A stretch of 54,798 nt of DNA, taken from the NCBI GenBank assembly GCA_029260495.1, contig JAJDDD010000004.1:1-54798 (forward strand), read 5' to 3'. The translations under genes were made by a program, and so were the position numbers. Shown in pieces: positions 8,158-16,341 of the stretch; position 1 is the first letter of the stretch; each line of letters opens with the position of its first letter. The DNA is from Phycisphaerales bacterium (GTDB lineage: Bacteria > Planctomycetota > Phycisphaerae > Phycisphaerales > UBA1924). The notes beneath the pieces were generated by a model. That model made no database searches, was not told the origin of the DNA, and worked only from the letters and a program-made list of their open reading frames with translations.

Positions 8158-9420
8158 ATGGAGCATCAGACGATGGAGCGTCATACACAAAGATCAGGCC
8201 GGGCTGCGACGGCACTCATGACGGCGATTGTTCTGGCGGCTGGTCTTGCGAGCGGGCTGTCGGGATGCCGGGGACATGGCGACTATACAAGTGAAGGTGT
8301 CGCGCAAGCGCAGGATCGCATGTCGCGACTGAAGTCAGGCACGGAGTGGGACACTGCGAATCAGCAGTTTCTGACGGGCGATCTCAAGAAAGCGCTGGCG
8401 AGCGTCAATCGCTCGATAGCGCAGCTGGACTCTGTCCCCAAGAGCCACACGCTGCACGGGCGGATTCTGGTGGAGATGGGCCGGCTTGAGGAAGGGATGC
8501 TGTCCTTCAATCGGGCGCTGGCGATTGATCCGCAGTTCGCAGATGCGCATTACTACAAAGGCATTCTACACGAGCGCTTTCTGGAGTTCTCCAAGGCGCT
8601 GGCGAGCTATATGGGCGCGTTTGAGGGTGAGCCTTCAGGCGCGCAGTATTTGGTGGCGGCCTCTGAAATGTATATCGAGATGGGCGATCTCGATGGGGCT
8701 GAACAACTGCTGAACGACAATATGACGCATTTCAAGCATAACGCTGGTGTGCATCAGTCGCTTGGACACATCGCGATGATGCGCGGCGACATGAAGTTGG
8801 CGGCACGTCTCTTCCAGGAAGCGAGATTGCTGGCGCCTGATGACTTTGGCGTTCTCGAGGATCTGGCGCTGGCGCAGATCCGGGCTGAGGATTTCGGCGA
8901 AGCGGAATATGCGTTGCGCCGACTGCTTAAGAATGAAGTCTATGCGAACCGGCGGGATCTTCAGCACGCGCAAGCGCGATGTCTGGTGGAGATTGGTCGC
9001 CCGGTGGACGCGAGGCAGATTCTGATCAACCTGACAACGGATGGCGCTGGACAGAACGACACGCAGGCATGGTCGGACCTTGGAGAGGTGAGCGCCTTGC
9101 TTGGGGATATGCGTCGTGTGCGGCAGGCGGCGGTGAAGCTGCTGGCGATTTCTCCGCGCAGCGCCGACGGGCACATGTTGATGGCGATCTATCAGATGCG
9201 TGAGCGCAAGGACATGAATGCGGCGCTCAAGAGTCTTGATATGGCGATTCCATTAGCGAGTGATGATGCGACGCCGCACATTCTTCGCGGCATCGTGCTG
9301 ACCGATCTTGGCCGTGAGGATGAAGCAACGAAGAGTTTTGAGCAGGCGATTCAGATAGATCCAATGAATGCAGGATCACAGCGAATGATCGCAGGCGTTG
9401 GGGAAGACGACGACTCGTGA
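8158..9420 (+). CDS. TPR-repeat outer-membrane lipoprotein
   Basis: A 420-aa protein. The chosen ATG at 8158 gives a short N-terminus, a hydrophobic stretch and the lipobox LSGC with Cys37 as the lipidated residue; upstream in-frame codons overlap the end of the secretin gene. The mature part is a solenoid of TPR units, for example GRLEEGMLSFNRALAIDPQFADAHYYKG and GREDEATKSFEQAIQIDPMNA. It lies 91 bp after the secretin. In T4P and T2SS clusters a TPR lipoprotein near the secretin is usually a pilotin of the PilF/PilW kind that brings the secretin to the outer membrane. That role is inferred here. At more than 400 aa it is longer than PilF (about 250 aa). Confidence 0.8.
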   Translation: MEHQTMERHTQRSGRAATALMTAIVLAAGLASGLSGCRGHGDYTSEGVAQAQDRMSRLKSGTEWDTANQQFLTGDLKKALASVNRSIAQLDSVPKSHTLHGRILVEMGRLEEGMLSFNRALAIDPQFADAHYYKGILHERFLEFSKALASYMGAFEGEPSGAQYLVAASEMYIEMGDLDGAEQLLNDNMTHFKHNAGVHQSLGHIAMMRGDMKLAARLFQEARLLAPDDFGVLEDLALAQIRAEDFGEAEYALRRLLKNEVYANRRDLQHAQARCLVEIGRPVDARQILINLTTDGAGQNDTQAWSDLGEVSALLGDMRRVRQAAVKLLAISPRSADGHMLMAIYQMRERKDMNAALKSLDMAIPLASDDATPHILRGIVLTDLGREDEATKSFEQAIQIDPMNAGSQRMIAGVGEDDDS

Positions 9421-9467
9421 TCGGCCGTTAGGGACGGTTGGTCACAAGTGAGAGAGGGAGAGAGCGC

Positions 9468-10934
9468 GTGAGAAGCGCAGTCATTGTGAATTTGTTCTTG
9501 GCGCTGGGCGGGGCATTGCTCTGTGCGGGTGTCACGCTGCTTGTGAGCGAACACGTCATTGATCTGGAAGGATCGAGAGCGTGGGCGCTTCTGGGGGCGG
9601 CGATTGGGGCAATCGGAGCGCCAATCTTTGCGACGCCGCTGGTGATGTCGATGTCGCGGAGTCTTGCCTCCTTTGAGGCGGACCTGCGCGCCAGCGTTGA
9701 GGTCGAGGGGGCAGAGCCTATTCGGACCACGGGATTGCTGGCAACTTCACGACGGGCTGTCGATGAGCTGCGAGCGACGCTGGTTGATCGGGCTCAGGCG
9801 CTAACAACGAAAGTGCGCGAGGGAGAGATTCGCCAGCATCTTGGCGAAGCGGAGCGCGAGCACCTTGAGACGGTGCTTAACAGTCTACATGACGCGGTGA
9901 TTGTGACGGATGCATTCAACGAGCTGAAGCTGGCGAATGAAGCTGCGGCAAGTCTTCTGGGCTTTGACGCAGGGGACTCATTGCACCAATCGATTGACTC
10001 TGTGATCGGTGATGATGAACTGCGAAAGATGATTCGCGATGAGAGCGCGACCGCGAGTGTCGGGCATCGGAAGCGGACGGACCATCAGTTCCCGCAGTTC
10101 GCACATGGCGGGGCGGAAGCTGACGCCCCCACTGCTTGTTACGACGTGACGCTCGCGTGCCTTCCTGACGCGAAGAAGGGCGCAGGAGGCGTGGTCACGA
10201 TTTTGCGCGATGTGACGCAGGAGCGCGAGATCAGCCAGGTGAAAAGTGACTTTGTATCGAAGGTGTCGCACGAGTTGCGAACGCCGCTCTCTTCTATCAA
10301 TGCCTACCTCGAGTTGCTGGTTGACGGCGAGGCGCAGGATGAGGACGCGCGACAGGAGTTTTATTCAATCATCCGCAGTGAAGCGGATCGGCTGAGCCGG
10401 CTGATCGACAACATGCTGAACATCAGCCGGATCGAAGCGGGGATCGTGAAGATTGATCGCACGGAAGTGGACTTCAAGAAGGCGACGGAGAAGGCGGTTG
10501 GGGTCATTGTCCCGCAGGCTGCGCTCAAGGAAATCGCTGTGACGGTGAACGCGACGCCGCTTGCCTGCACAGCGATGGCGGATGCGGACATGGTGCAGCA
10601 GGTGTTGTTGAATCTCTTGAGCAACGCAGTGAAGTACACGCCGGAGGGCGGTCGCGTGATTGTGACGGTTGACAATGACGATCACGAAGGGGCAGTCCTG
10701 GTGACGGTCGCGGATACGGGTCTTGGAATTCCGCCGGATGCGCTGCCGAAGGTTTTTGACAAGTTCTATCGGATTGAAAATTACAAGCGGGTCGCCAAAG
10801 GCACGGGGCTGGGGCTCGCTCTGGTGAAGCACATTGTTGAAACCGTTCATCATGGCGTCGTGACCGTGACGAGCGAGTTGGGAATGGGAAGCAAGTTTAC
10901 GTTCACGATCCCGTATGAATATGAAGGCGCCTAA
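9468..10934 (+). CDS. Membrane sensor histidine kinase with PAS domain
   Basis: A 488-aa protein from GTG 9468, preceded by AGAGGGAG; a TTG at 9438 is in frame but lacks a site. Two transmembrane helices (about residues 4-26 and 40-62) leave only a very short periplasmic loop, so sensing is probably by the membrane or the cytoplasmic PAS domain. A helical linker leads to the PAS domain (about 135-245, VLNSLHDAVIVTDAFNELKLANEAAASLLGF). The HisKA domain has the phosphoacceptor His268 in VSHELRTPLSS. The HATPase domain carries the N box (LLNLLSNAVKYTPEGG), G1 (VADTGLGIPP) and G2 (KGTGLGLALVKHIVE). The partner response regulator starts 25 bp downstream. This pair and the next two genes split the secretion cluster. 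Confidence 0.9.
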   Translation: MRSAVIVNLFLALGGALLCAGVTLLVSEHVIDLEGSRAWALLGAAIGAIGAPIFATPLVMSMSRSLASFEADLRASVEVEGAEPIRTTGLLATSRRAVDELRATLVDRAQALTTKVREGEIRQHLGEAEREHLETVLNSLHDAVIVTDAFNELKLANEAAASLLGFDAGDSLHQSIDSVIGDDELRKMIRDESATASVGHRKRTDHQFPQFAHGGAEADAPTACYDVTLACLPDAKKGAGGVVTILRDVTQEREISQVKSDFVSKVSHELRTPLSSINAYLELLVDGEAQDEDARQEFYSIIRSEADRLSRLIDNMLNISRIEAGIVKIDRTEVDFKKATEKAVGVIVPQAALKEIAVTVNATPLACTAMADADMVQQVLLNLLSNAVKYTPEGGRVIVTVDNDDHEGAVLVTVADTGLGIPPDALPKVFDKFYRIENYKRVAKGTGLGLALVKHIVETVHHGVVTVTSELGMGSKFTFTIPYEYEGA

Positions 10935-10959
10935 ATAAGGCGCAGGGAGCATTGGTCAA

Positions 10960-11361
10960 ATGGAATCCATGAAGATTCTAGTTATTGATGATGAAGCGCA
11001 TATCACTCATGTGGTGTCGCTGAAGCTGCGCAATCTGGGCTTTGAGGTGGTGACCGCGGGCGATGGTGAAGAGGGATATGAGCTAGCGCGGCAGCATAAG
11101 CCGGACCTTATCATCACTGATCTGCAGATGCCTTACCTGACGGGGCTGGAGATGTGCGCCAAACTCAAGGCTCTCAAGGAGACTTCGCATATTCCTGCGA
11201 TTCTCCTGACAGCGCGCGGATATGCGTTGTCGCCTGCTGACCTGGATCGGACAAACATCAAGGAAGTGATGAGCAAGCCATTCAGCCCGCGCGGCGTGGC
11301 GGAGAAGGTGGAGGAAGTTCTGAAGGAGTGCGGCGGCGCGACGGAGGCGGAGGCGGCGTGA
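10960..11361 (+). CDS. Single-domain response regulator
   Basis: A 133-aa protein that is only a receiver domain: acidic pocket IDDE near the N-terminus, phosphoacceptor Asp54 in LIITDLQMP, Thr in LLTARG and Lys in MSKPFSP. It has no output domain, as in CheY or PilG/PilH. It would act by binding a partner, such as the HD-GYP protein encoded next, or the secretion ATPase. The start is ATG 10960 behind GGGAG; ATG 10969 is in the same frame. Its stop overlaps the start of the HD-GYP gene (GTGA), so the two are translationally coupled. The histidine kinase immediately upstream is the obvious phosphodonor. Confidence 0.9.
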   Translation: MESMKILVIDDEAHITHVVSLKLRNLGFEVVTAGDGEEGYELARQHKPDLIITDLQMPYLTGLEMCAKLKALKETSHIPAILLTARGYALSPADLDRTNIKEVMSKPFSPRGVAEKVEEVLKECGGATEAEAA

Positions 11362-13004
11362 CGCACGACCGAACACAAACCGGTGTTGATGGCGTGCGCG
11401 CAGTTCTTGTGGATCGAGCCCGGGACATGGGTTTGCTGTGCGTTCGCTGCACCGAAGATGGCGCTGTTGTTCGTGATGAGCAGTTGGGCTCGAAGCTGGG
11501 TCCGCCGGAAATGTACCGCTGGATTGCGTCTTCCTTTCTTGCTCGCCGATTTAAAGATCTTGCGTCCGCGTGGGCGAACGAGGATGAGCCGACGCCTGCA
11601 CAGCTTTTTCCGGGATGCTGGGCGATACCGATCGCGGAGACGCATCGACGTCGACGGAGCGGGTACTTTGTTTCAATTGCGCTCACACCCGACGCCCTGC
11701 TGACTGAGGAGTTCGTCGCTTCGTGCCAGTCTGCACAACTGGACGCTGGCGCGATGCGCGACGCGCTCGGGCGTTGTGCGATCAACTCCAATGACTGCAT
11801 CTCGCGGCTGGCGACGACGCTGCGCTGGGCGTACACCGATCGGCTTGAAGTATCGATTAGCGAGGGCGCGCTGGCGGAGTTTTCCGGACAACTGGCCGAG
11901 GCTTACGAAGAGTTGAGCCTGCTCTACTCCATTGGTCGTTCAATGAATGAGGTGGTGCATCCAGCGAAGTTTGTGGCGAATGTTTGCGATGAGCTCTACG
12001 CGACGCTTACGTTTGGATGGATCGCTGCGTGGTTTTCCGATGCTCCGAGTCCGCTTTCCGGCGCCATCTTCTGTTCAGGTGTTCAGAAGCACACCGAAGC
12101 GCAGCTGCGCGAGCTGATCGGGACATGCGTCACAAGCTGCGAAATTAATCGCACAATGATCGCGACAGCTGACACGAAGCACTGTGGAAAACTGGCGCAG
12201 GGCGAGGAGCATGTGATCATCCAGCCGCTCATGCGGGAAGGAATGCCAATCGGGGCGCTTCTGGCGGGGAATAAGCTGGGGACCGATCCGACAGCCTCCA
12301 GCGCGGATATGAAGCTGCTCGATGGGGCCGGCGCGCTTATTTCGGTCTTGCTGGAAAACTCGTCGTTGTATGACAATCAGCGACAGATGTTCCTGGGCAC
12401 GCTGCAGGCGCTTTCTTCGGCGATCGATGCGAAAGACCGGTACACACGAGGCCACTCCGAGCGCGTGGCGCATCTGGCGATGTGCCTGGCTCGCGCTGTC
12501 GGGATGGAGGCTGACGAGGTGGAGCGCGTGCGCATCGGCGGGTTGGTGCATGATGTGGGCAAGATTGGCGTGTCCGAAGTTGTGCTCTGCAAACCGGGGA
12601 AGCTGACTGACGTTGAGTTTGAGCAGATCAAGATGCACCCGGAGATCGGGCATCGGATTCTGCGTGATATTCCGCAGCTGGCGGACATTCTGCCCGCAGT
12701 GCTTCAACATCACGAACGCTGGGACGGCCGCGGGTATCCGCACGGCGTTGCGGGCGAAGAGATTCACCTGTACGCCAGACTGGTTGGCATCGCAGACACA
12801 TTTGACGCGATGAGCTCGACGCGAACCTATCGCTCGGCGCTGCCCAGAAGCACCGTGCTCGAAGAGATCGAACGCTGCGCCGGTTCTCAGTTTGATCCGG
12901 AGTTGGCGAAGCGATTTGTGACACTGGACTTCAGCCAGTTTGACCGCATGGTGGCGCGCCACTTGGCGCGGGACCACGCCGCTGGAGAAGAGAGGGCCGC
13001 CTAA
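11358..13004 (+). CDS. GAF-like plus HD-GYP cyclic-di-GMP phosphodiesterase
   Basis: A 548-aa protein. The start is GTG 11358, overlapping the response regulator stop as GTGA. An N-terminal region of unknown type (about residues 1-170) contains several Cys. A GAF-like sensor domain follows (about 185-330, LSLLYSIGRSMNEVVHPAKFVANVCDELYATL...). The HD-GYP domain (about 350-530) has the metal ligands: His398-Asp399 in VHDVGKIG, HPEIGH, QHHERWDGRGYP with Gly459-Tyr460-Pro461, and ADTFDAMSSTR. All expected residues are present, so hydrolysis of c-di-GMP to pGpG or GMP is likely. It has no receiver domain of its own; the separate receiver protein encoded just before may supply that input. Confidence 0.9.
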   Translation: MTHDRTQTGVDGVRAVLVDRARDMGLLCVRCTEDGAVVRDEQLGSKLGPPEMYRWIASSFLARRFKDLASAWANEDEPTPAQLFPGCWAIPIAETHRRRRSGYFVSIALTPDALLTEEFVASCQSAQLDAGAMRDALGRCAINSNDCISRLATTLRWAYTDRLEVSISEGALAEFSGQLAEAYEELSLLYSIGRSMNEVVHPAKFVANVCDELYATLTFGWIAAWFSDAPSPLSGAIFCSGVQKHTEAQLRELIGTCVTSCEINRTMIATADTKHCGKLAQGEEHVIIQPLMREGMPIGALLAGNKLGTDPTASSADMKLLDGAGALISVLLENSSLYDNQRQMFLGTLQALSSAIDAKDRYTRGHSERVAHLAMCLARAVGMEADEVERVRIGGLVHDVGKIGVSEVVLCKPGKLTDVEFEQIKMHPEIGHRILRDIPQLADILPAVLQHHERWDGRGYPHGVAGEEIHLYARLVGIADTFDAMSSTRTYRSALPRSTVLEEIERCAGSQFDPELAKRFVTLDFSQFDRMVARHLARDHAAGEERAA

Positions 13005-13339
13005 TGAAGATCAGCTATCAGGAATATGAGCATGTGTGCGTTCTGACGCTCTCCGGGGAATGCACTTCGGAGGATGTCGAGCACTTCACGCGCATCGCCA
13101 ACGAGCGACGTGCCGCCGGCGCGAGGCACATCATGCTTGACTGTGAGCACCTGGAGTTTGTGGACTCAGCGGCGCTCGAGTGCTGGCTTGACCTTGCTGA
13201 TGGGCTCGGCGAAGGCGGCGGGCAGCTCCGATTGATTCAGCCTGATGAAAGTGTTTCACGAATCCTCAAGATCACGCGGCTGGACAAGTCTTTCGAGACC
13301 CACAAGAGCCTTGAGTCGGCGGTGAGGAGTGTCCGATGA
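13004..13339 (+). CDS. STAS-domain anti-sigma-factor-antagonist-like protein
   Basis: A 111-aa protein made of one STAS domain: MKISYQEYEHVCVLTLSGE, then LDCEHLEFVDSAALECWLDLAD with the phosphorylatable Ser55 in the D-S-A-A-L motif, as in SpoIIAA/RsbV. Such proteins switch partners according to Ser phosphorylation by an RsbW/SpoIIAB-type kinase and dephosphorylation by an RsbU-type PP2C. No such kinase lies next to it, but an RsbU-like phosphatase is at 38735-39988. Its ATG overlaps the previous stop by one base (TAATG) and its stop overlaps the ATPase start (ATGA). It is therefore translated with the HD-GYP protein and the secretion ATPase. Confidence 0.85.
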   Translation: MKISYQEYEHVCVLTLSGECTSEDVEHFTRIANERRAAGARHIMLDCEHLEFVDSAALECWLDLADGLGEGGGQLRLIQPDESVSRILKITRLDKSFETHKSLESAVRSVR

Positions 13340-15072
13340 CCAGTCTCGTAACAGGAACCGGCGCTGCGCCGACGCTGAACCGCGTTCAGCTTGGCGAACT
13401 GCTCATCACGCGCGGATTGATTTCCCAATCACAGCTTGAAGAAGCGCTGGAGGAGCAATCTCGCTGCGGGCACAAGAAATTGCTAGGTGAAGTTCTGGTT
13501 GAGTTGAACTTTGTCTCGGCTGACCAGGTTATGGAGGCGCTGGCGCAGTGTTATGGCGTCCCCTTTGCGAAGATCAACGCCCGCATCGCTGATCCGCGCG
13601 TGACAGAGATTCTGCCGCGCGAGTTTGTGGAGAGCCACTGCGTGCTCCCGCTCTTTCATGTGCGCAACGTGCTGACCGTTGCGGTCGCGGAGCCGGCGAA
13701 TCTGTTCCTGGTGGAGGAGATTGAGCGACTGAGTGGCTGTTCGGTGCAGATTGTCGCATCAACAGCGCAGGACATTCGCTCGACGGTGCAGTCGTACCTG
13801 CCGAGCGCAAACGTCTTTGTCATTGATGATATTTATGAGACTGATCAGATAGGCGATTTTTCAATCGTCGAAACTCAACTGACGGATCTCAGCAATCTCG
13901 AGCAGATGGCGGGGCAGTCGCCGGTCGTCAAGCTTGTGAACTATGTGATCTTTCAGGGGGTGCAGGATCGCGCTTCGGATATTCATATTGAGCCGGATGA
14001 TCATGCCTGTCGCGTGCGGCTGCGCGTGGACGGACGGCTTGTAGCGAAGCTAAGCCCACCGCACCAGATGCATCCTGCGATCGTCTCGCGCATCAAGATC
14101 ATGTCGAAGCTGGACATCTCCGAACGTCGCATTCCACAAGATGGCGATATTCACATCATGATCGAAGGGCGGCCTATTGATCTGCGCGTTTCAACGATGC
14201 CAGGAAAATTCGGCGAAAAGGTTGTTATTCGAATCATCGACAATCGAACCGCGATTGTCGCGCTGGATAAGATTGGGTTTAGCCCGGAAGTGCTGACGGC
14301 GTGGCGCGAAGTGATTACCTCGGCCAATGGCGTTGTGCTTGTGACCGGGCCGACGGGTTCGGGTAAGTCCACGATGCTCTACTCGGTGCTGAATGAGCTG
14401 GCTTCCGATGAGCACAATATTTCGACGGTTGAGAATCCGGTGGAAGTGAACATTCCGGGCATCAATCAGTTTCAGGTTAATGAAAAAACAGGGTTTACCT
14501 TTGCATCCGCCCTGCGCGCGTTGTTGCGGCAGGATCCGGACATTCTCATGGTCGGTGAGATTCGTGATGTTGAAACCGCAACCATCGCGACGCAGGCGGC
14601 GCTGACCGGGCATGTGGTCTTCAGCACGCTGCATACGAATGATTCTGTCTCCGCGGTGACGCGCCTGGTCAATATGGGTGTTGATCCTTATCTGGTTGCA
14701 GCGATTTTGCGCGGAGTTCTCGCCCAGCGTCTTGTGCGCAAGATTTGTCCGCACTGTAAGGAAGCCTTTGAACCGGAGAAGATTGTTCGTGATTCGCTGG
14801 AGCAATCCATTGGAGAAGAAGTCAATCAACTTTACCGTGGGGCTGGATGTTCACGGTGCATGGGCAAGGGGTATGCGGGCAGGCTTGGGATCTTCGAGCT
14901 GTTCCTTCCTGATGAGGAGATGCTCGAAGCGATCGCCAAGGGCGCCAACATTCAGGATCTTCGCGCTATTGCAGTTCGGCAGAGCTTCCGCACGCTCCGT
15001 GATGATGGGTTTTCCAAGGCGATGCAGGGACTGACAACTCCTGACGAAGTGTGGCGTGTGTGCTCAATGTGA
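13336..15072 (+). CDS. gspE: Secretion/pilus assembly ATPase (GspE/PilB) with MshEN-like N-terminus
   Basis: A 578-aa hexameric assembly ATPase that powers pseudopilus growth at the inner membrane. The N-terminal domain (about residues 15-75) carries a tandem MshEN-like motif. The first copy (Q18-Q41, LGELLITRGLISQSQLEEAL) fits the published c-di-GMP motif except for the first Arg. The second copy (49-72) is degenerate. The core has Walker A GPTGSGKS at 338-345, the Asp box, Walker B (DILMVGEIRD) and the His box (ALTGHVVFSTLHTND). A four-Cys zinc finger follows: C471, C474, C505, C508. It overlaps the STAS gene by 4 bp, and the GspF/PilC gene follows 48 bp downstream. No PilT-like retraction ATPase is seen, which favours a secretion pseudopilus over a retractile pilus. 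Confidence 0.92.
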   Translation: MTSLVTGTGAAPTLNRVQLGELLITRGLISQSQLEEALEEQSRCGHKKLLGEVLVELNFVSADQVMEALAQCYGVPFAKINARIADPRVTEILPREFVESHCVLPLFHVRNVLTVAVAEPANLFLVEEIERLSGCSVQIVASTAQDIRSTVQSYLPSANVFVIDDIYETDQIGDFSIVETQLTDLSNLEQMAGQSPVVKLVNYVIFQGVQDRASDIHIEPDDHACRVRLRVDGRLVAKLSPPHQMHPAIVSRIKIMSKLDISERRIPQDGDIHIMIEGRPIDLRVSTMPGKFGEKVVIRIIDNRTAIVALDKIGFSPEVLTAWREVITSANGVVLVTGPTGSGKSTMLYSVLNELASDEHNISTVENPVEVNIPGINQFQVNEKTGFTFASALRALLRQDPDILMVGEIRDVETATIATQAALTGHVVFSTLHTNDSVSAVTRLVNMGVDPYLVAAILRGVLAQRLVRKICPHCKEAFEPEKIVRDSLEQSIGEEVNQLYRGAGCSRCMGKGYAGRLGIFELFLPDEEMLEAIAKGANIQDLRAIAVRQSFRTLRDDGFSKAMQGLTTPDEVWRVCSM

Positions 15073-15120
15073 ATAATAGCGCCGGCGGCACATGAGGCGC
15101 CAGGCTGGTGAGGTTGAGGT

Positions 15121-16341
15121 ATGCCAAAGTACAACTACAAAGCGCGCGACCCGCGGGGGCAAGTTCAGGCTGGCGTGGTTGATGCTTCGGATGAAGCCTC
15201 AGCGCTCAAGCGTCTGCGCACCGATGGGCTCACCGTCACCGATATTCGCATCACATCCGAGATCATTAATGTCGAGCAGGTCCGCGCCAAGCAGGCTGCC
15301 AAGAGCGTCGGACGCGATGAGGTGATCGCCTTCAGTTCCCAGCTTTCGGTGATGCTGGACACAGGCGTGCCGCTCTCTGATGCGCTTGATGCTTTTCTCA
15401 CGCAGGCAAAAGAGACTCCCTTCGCAAAGATCGTGCAGATCGTGGCGGATCGCATTAACTCCGGCGTGAGCTTTTCACAATCGCTCACAGAGTTTCCAAA
15501 GGTCTTCCCGCCCTTGATGATGAGTCTTATTCAGGCGTCGGAAGCGACAGGCGCGCTCGGCGGGATGCTGGGGCGGGCCTCGGTGTATCTGGGCAAGGAT
15601 CGAAAGACGATTAAACAGATTCGTGGCGCGCTGACCTACCCCGCGGTGATGGTGGGGATGGCGGTGCTCGTCACGGTCTTCCTGGTTGGCTGGGTGCTGC
15701 CTCGATTTGCGAAGATTTATGAATCCAAGTCGGCGGCGCTTCCGACGCCCACACGCATATTGCTTGATGTCAGCGATTTTGTCACTGGAAACTGGGCGAT
15801 TCTTTTAACAGGGGTTTTTGTCGCGACTGCATCCATCGTGTTCGCCATGCACACGGATCGCGGGCGACGCCTGATTGACACATGCAAAATACGAGCCCCG
15901 ATTTTCGGTCCTATTTTCACCAACTTTTATGTAAGTCGTTCCACCCGCACACTTGGAACACTGCTCGATGCGGGCGTGACACTGACTGACAGCATTCGCA
16001 TTGTCCGTGGCGTGACGACGAACATGCTGTGGGATGATCTGTGGGATGAAGTGGAAGTTTCACTTGCTGAAGGTCGAACCATGGCTGAGTGTGTGCTCAA
16101 CACCAGGCTGATCCCACCCAGCGCCGGTCAGATGATTGCAGCCGGAGAGCGCACAGGTAGACTTCCCGAAGTTCTTGAAAAGATCGCAAATGTCACCGAA
16201 GAAGACCTGGATGAATCCATCAAGACCGGCACGCAGTTGATCGAGCCGCTCGTCATCATTTTTATGGGATTTATGATTGGCGGGATTGCGATTGCGCTGC
16301 TGCTTCCAATCTTTACGATGGGCTCGATGATGGCGAAGTGA
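15121..16341 (+). CDS. gspF: Inner-membrane platform protein (GspF/PilC)
   Basis: A 406-aa polytopic protein starting MPKYNYKARDPRGQ, the usual GspF/PilC opening. It contains two GspF domains. The first (about residues 65-190) includes VIAFSSQLSVMLDTGVPLSDALDAF. The second (about 270-395) includes FYVSRSTRTLGTLLDAGVTLTDSIRIV and the GERTGRLPEVLEKIANVTEEDLD signature. Transmembrane helices lie near 175-200, 220-245 and 375-400. The protein sits under the pseudopilus and couples the GspE/PilB ATPase to pilin insertion. It is the last gene of the cluster on this strand. Its 3' end overlaps the convergent recJ gene by 29 bp. Confidence 0.92.
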   Translation: MPKYNYKARDPRGQVQAGVVDASDEASALKRLRTDGLTVTDIRITSEIINVEQVRAKQAAKSVGRDEVIAFSSQLSVMLDTGVPLSDALDAFLTQAKETPFAKIVQIVADRINSGVSFSQSLTEFPKVFPPLMMSLIQASEATGALGGMLGRASVYLGKDRKTIKQIRGALTYPAVMVGMAVLVTVFLVGWVLPRFAKIYESKSAALPTPTRILLDVSDFVTGNWAILLTGVFVATASIVFAMHTDRGRRLIDTCKIRAPIFGPIFTNFYVSRSTRTLGTLLDAGVTLTDSIRIVRGVTTNMLWDDLWDEVEVSLAEGRTMAECVLNTRLIPPSAGQMIAAGERTGRLPEVLEKIANVTEEDLDESIKTGTQLIEPLVIIFMGFMIGGIAIALLLPIFTMGSMMAK

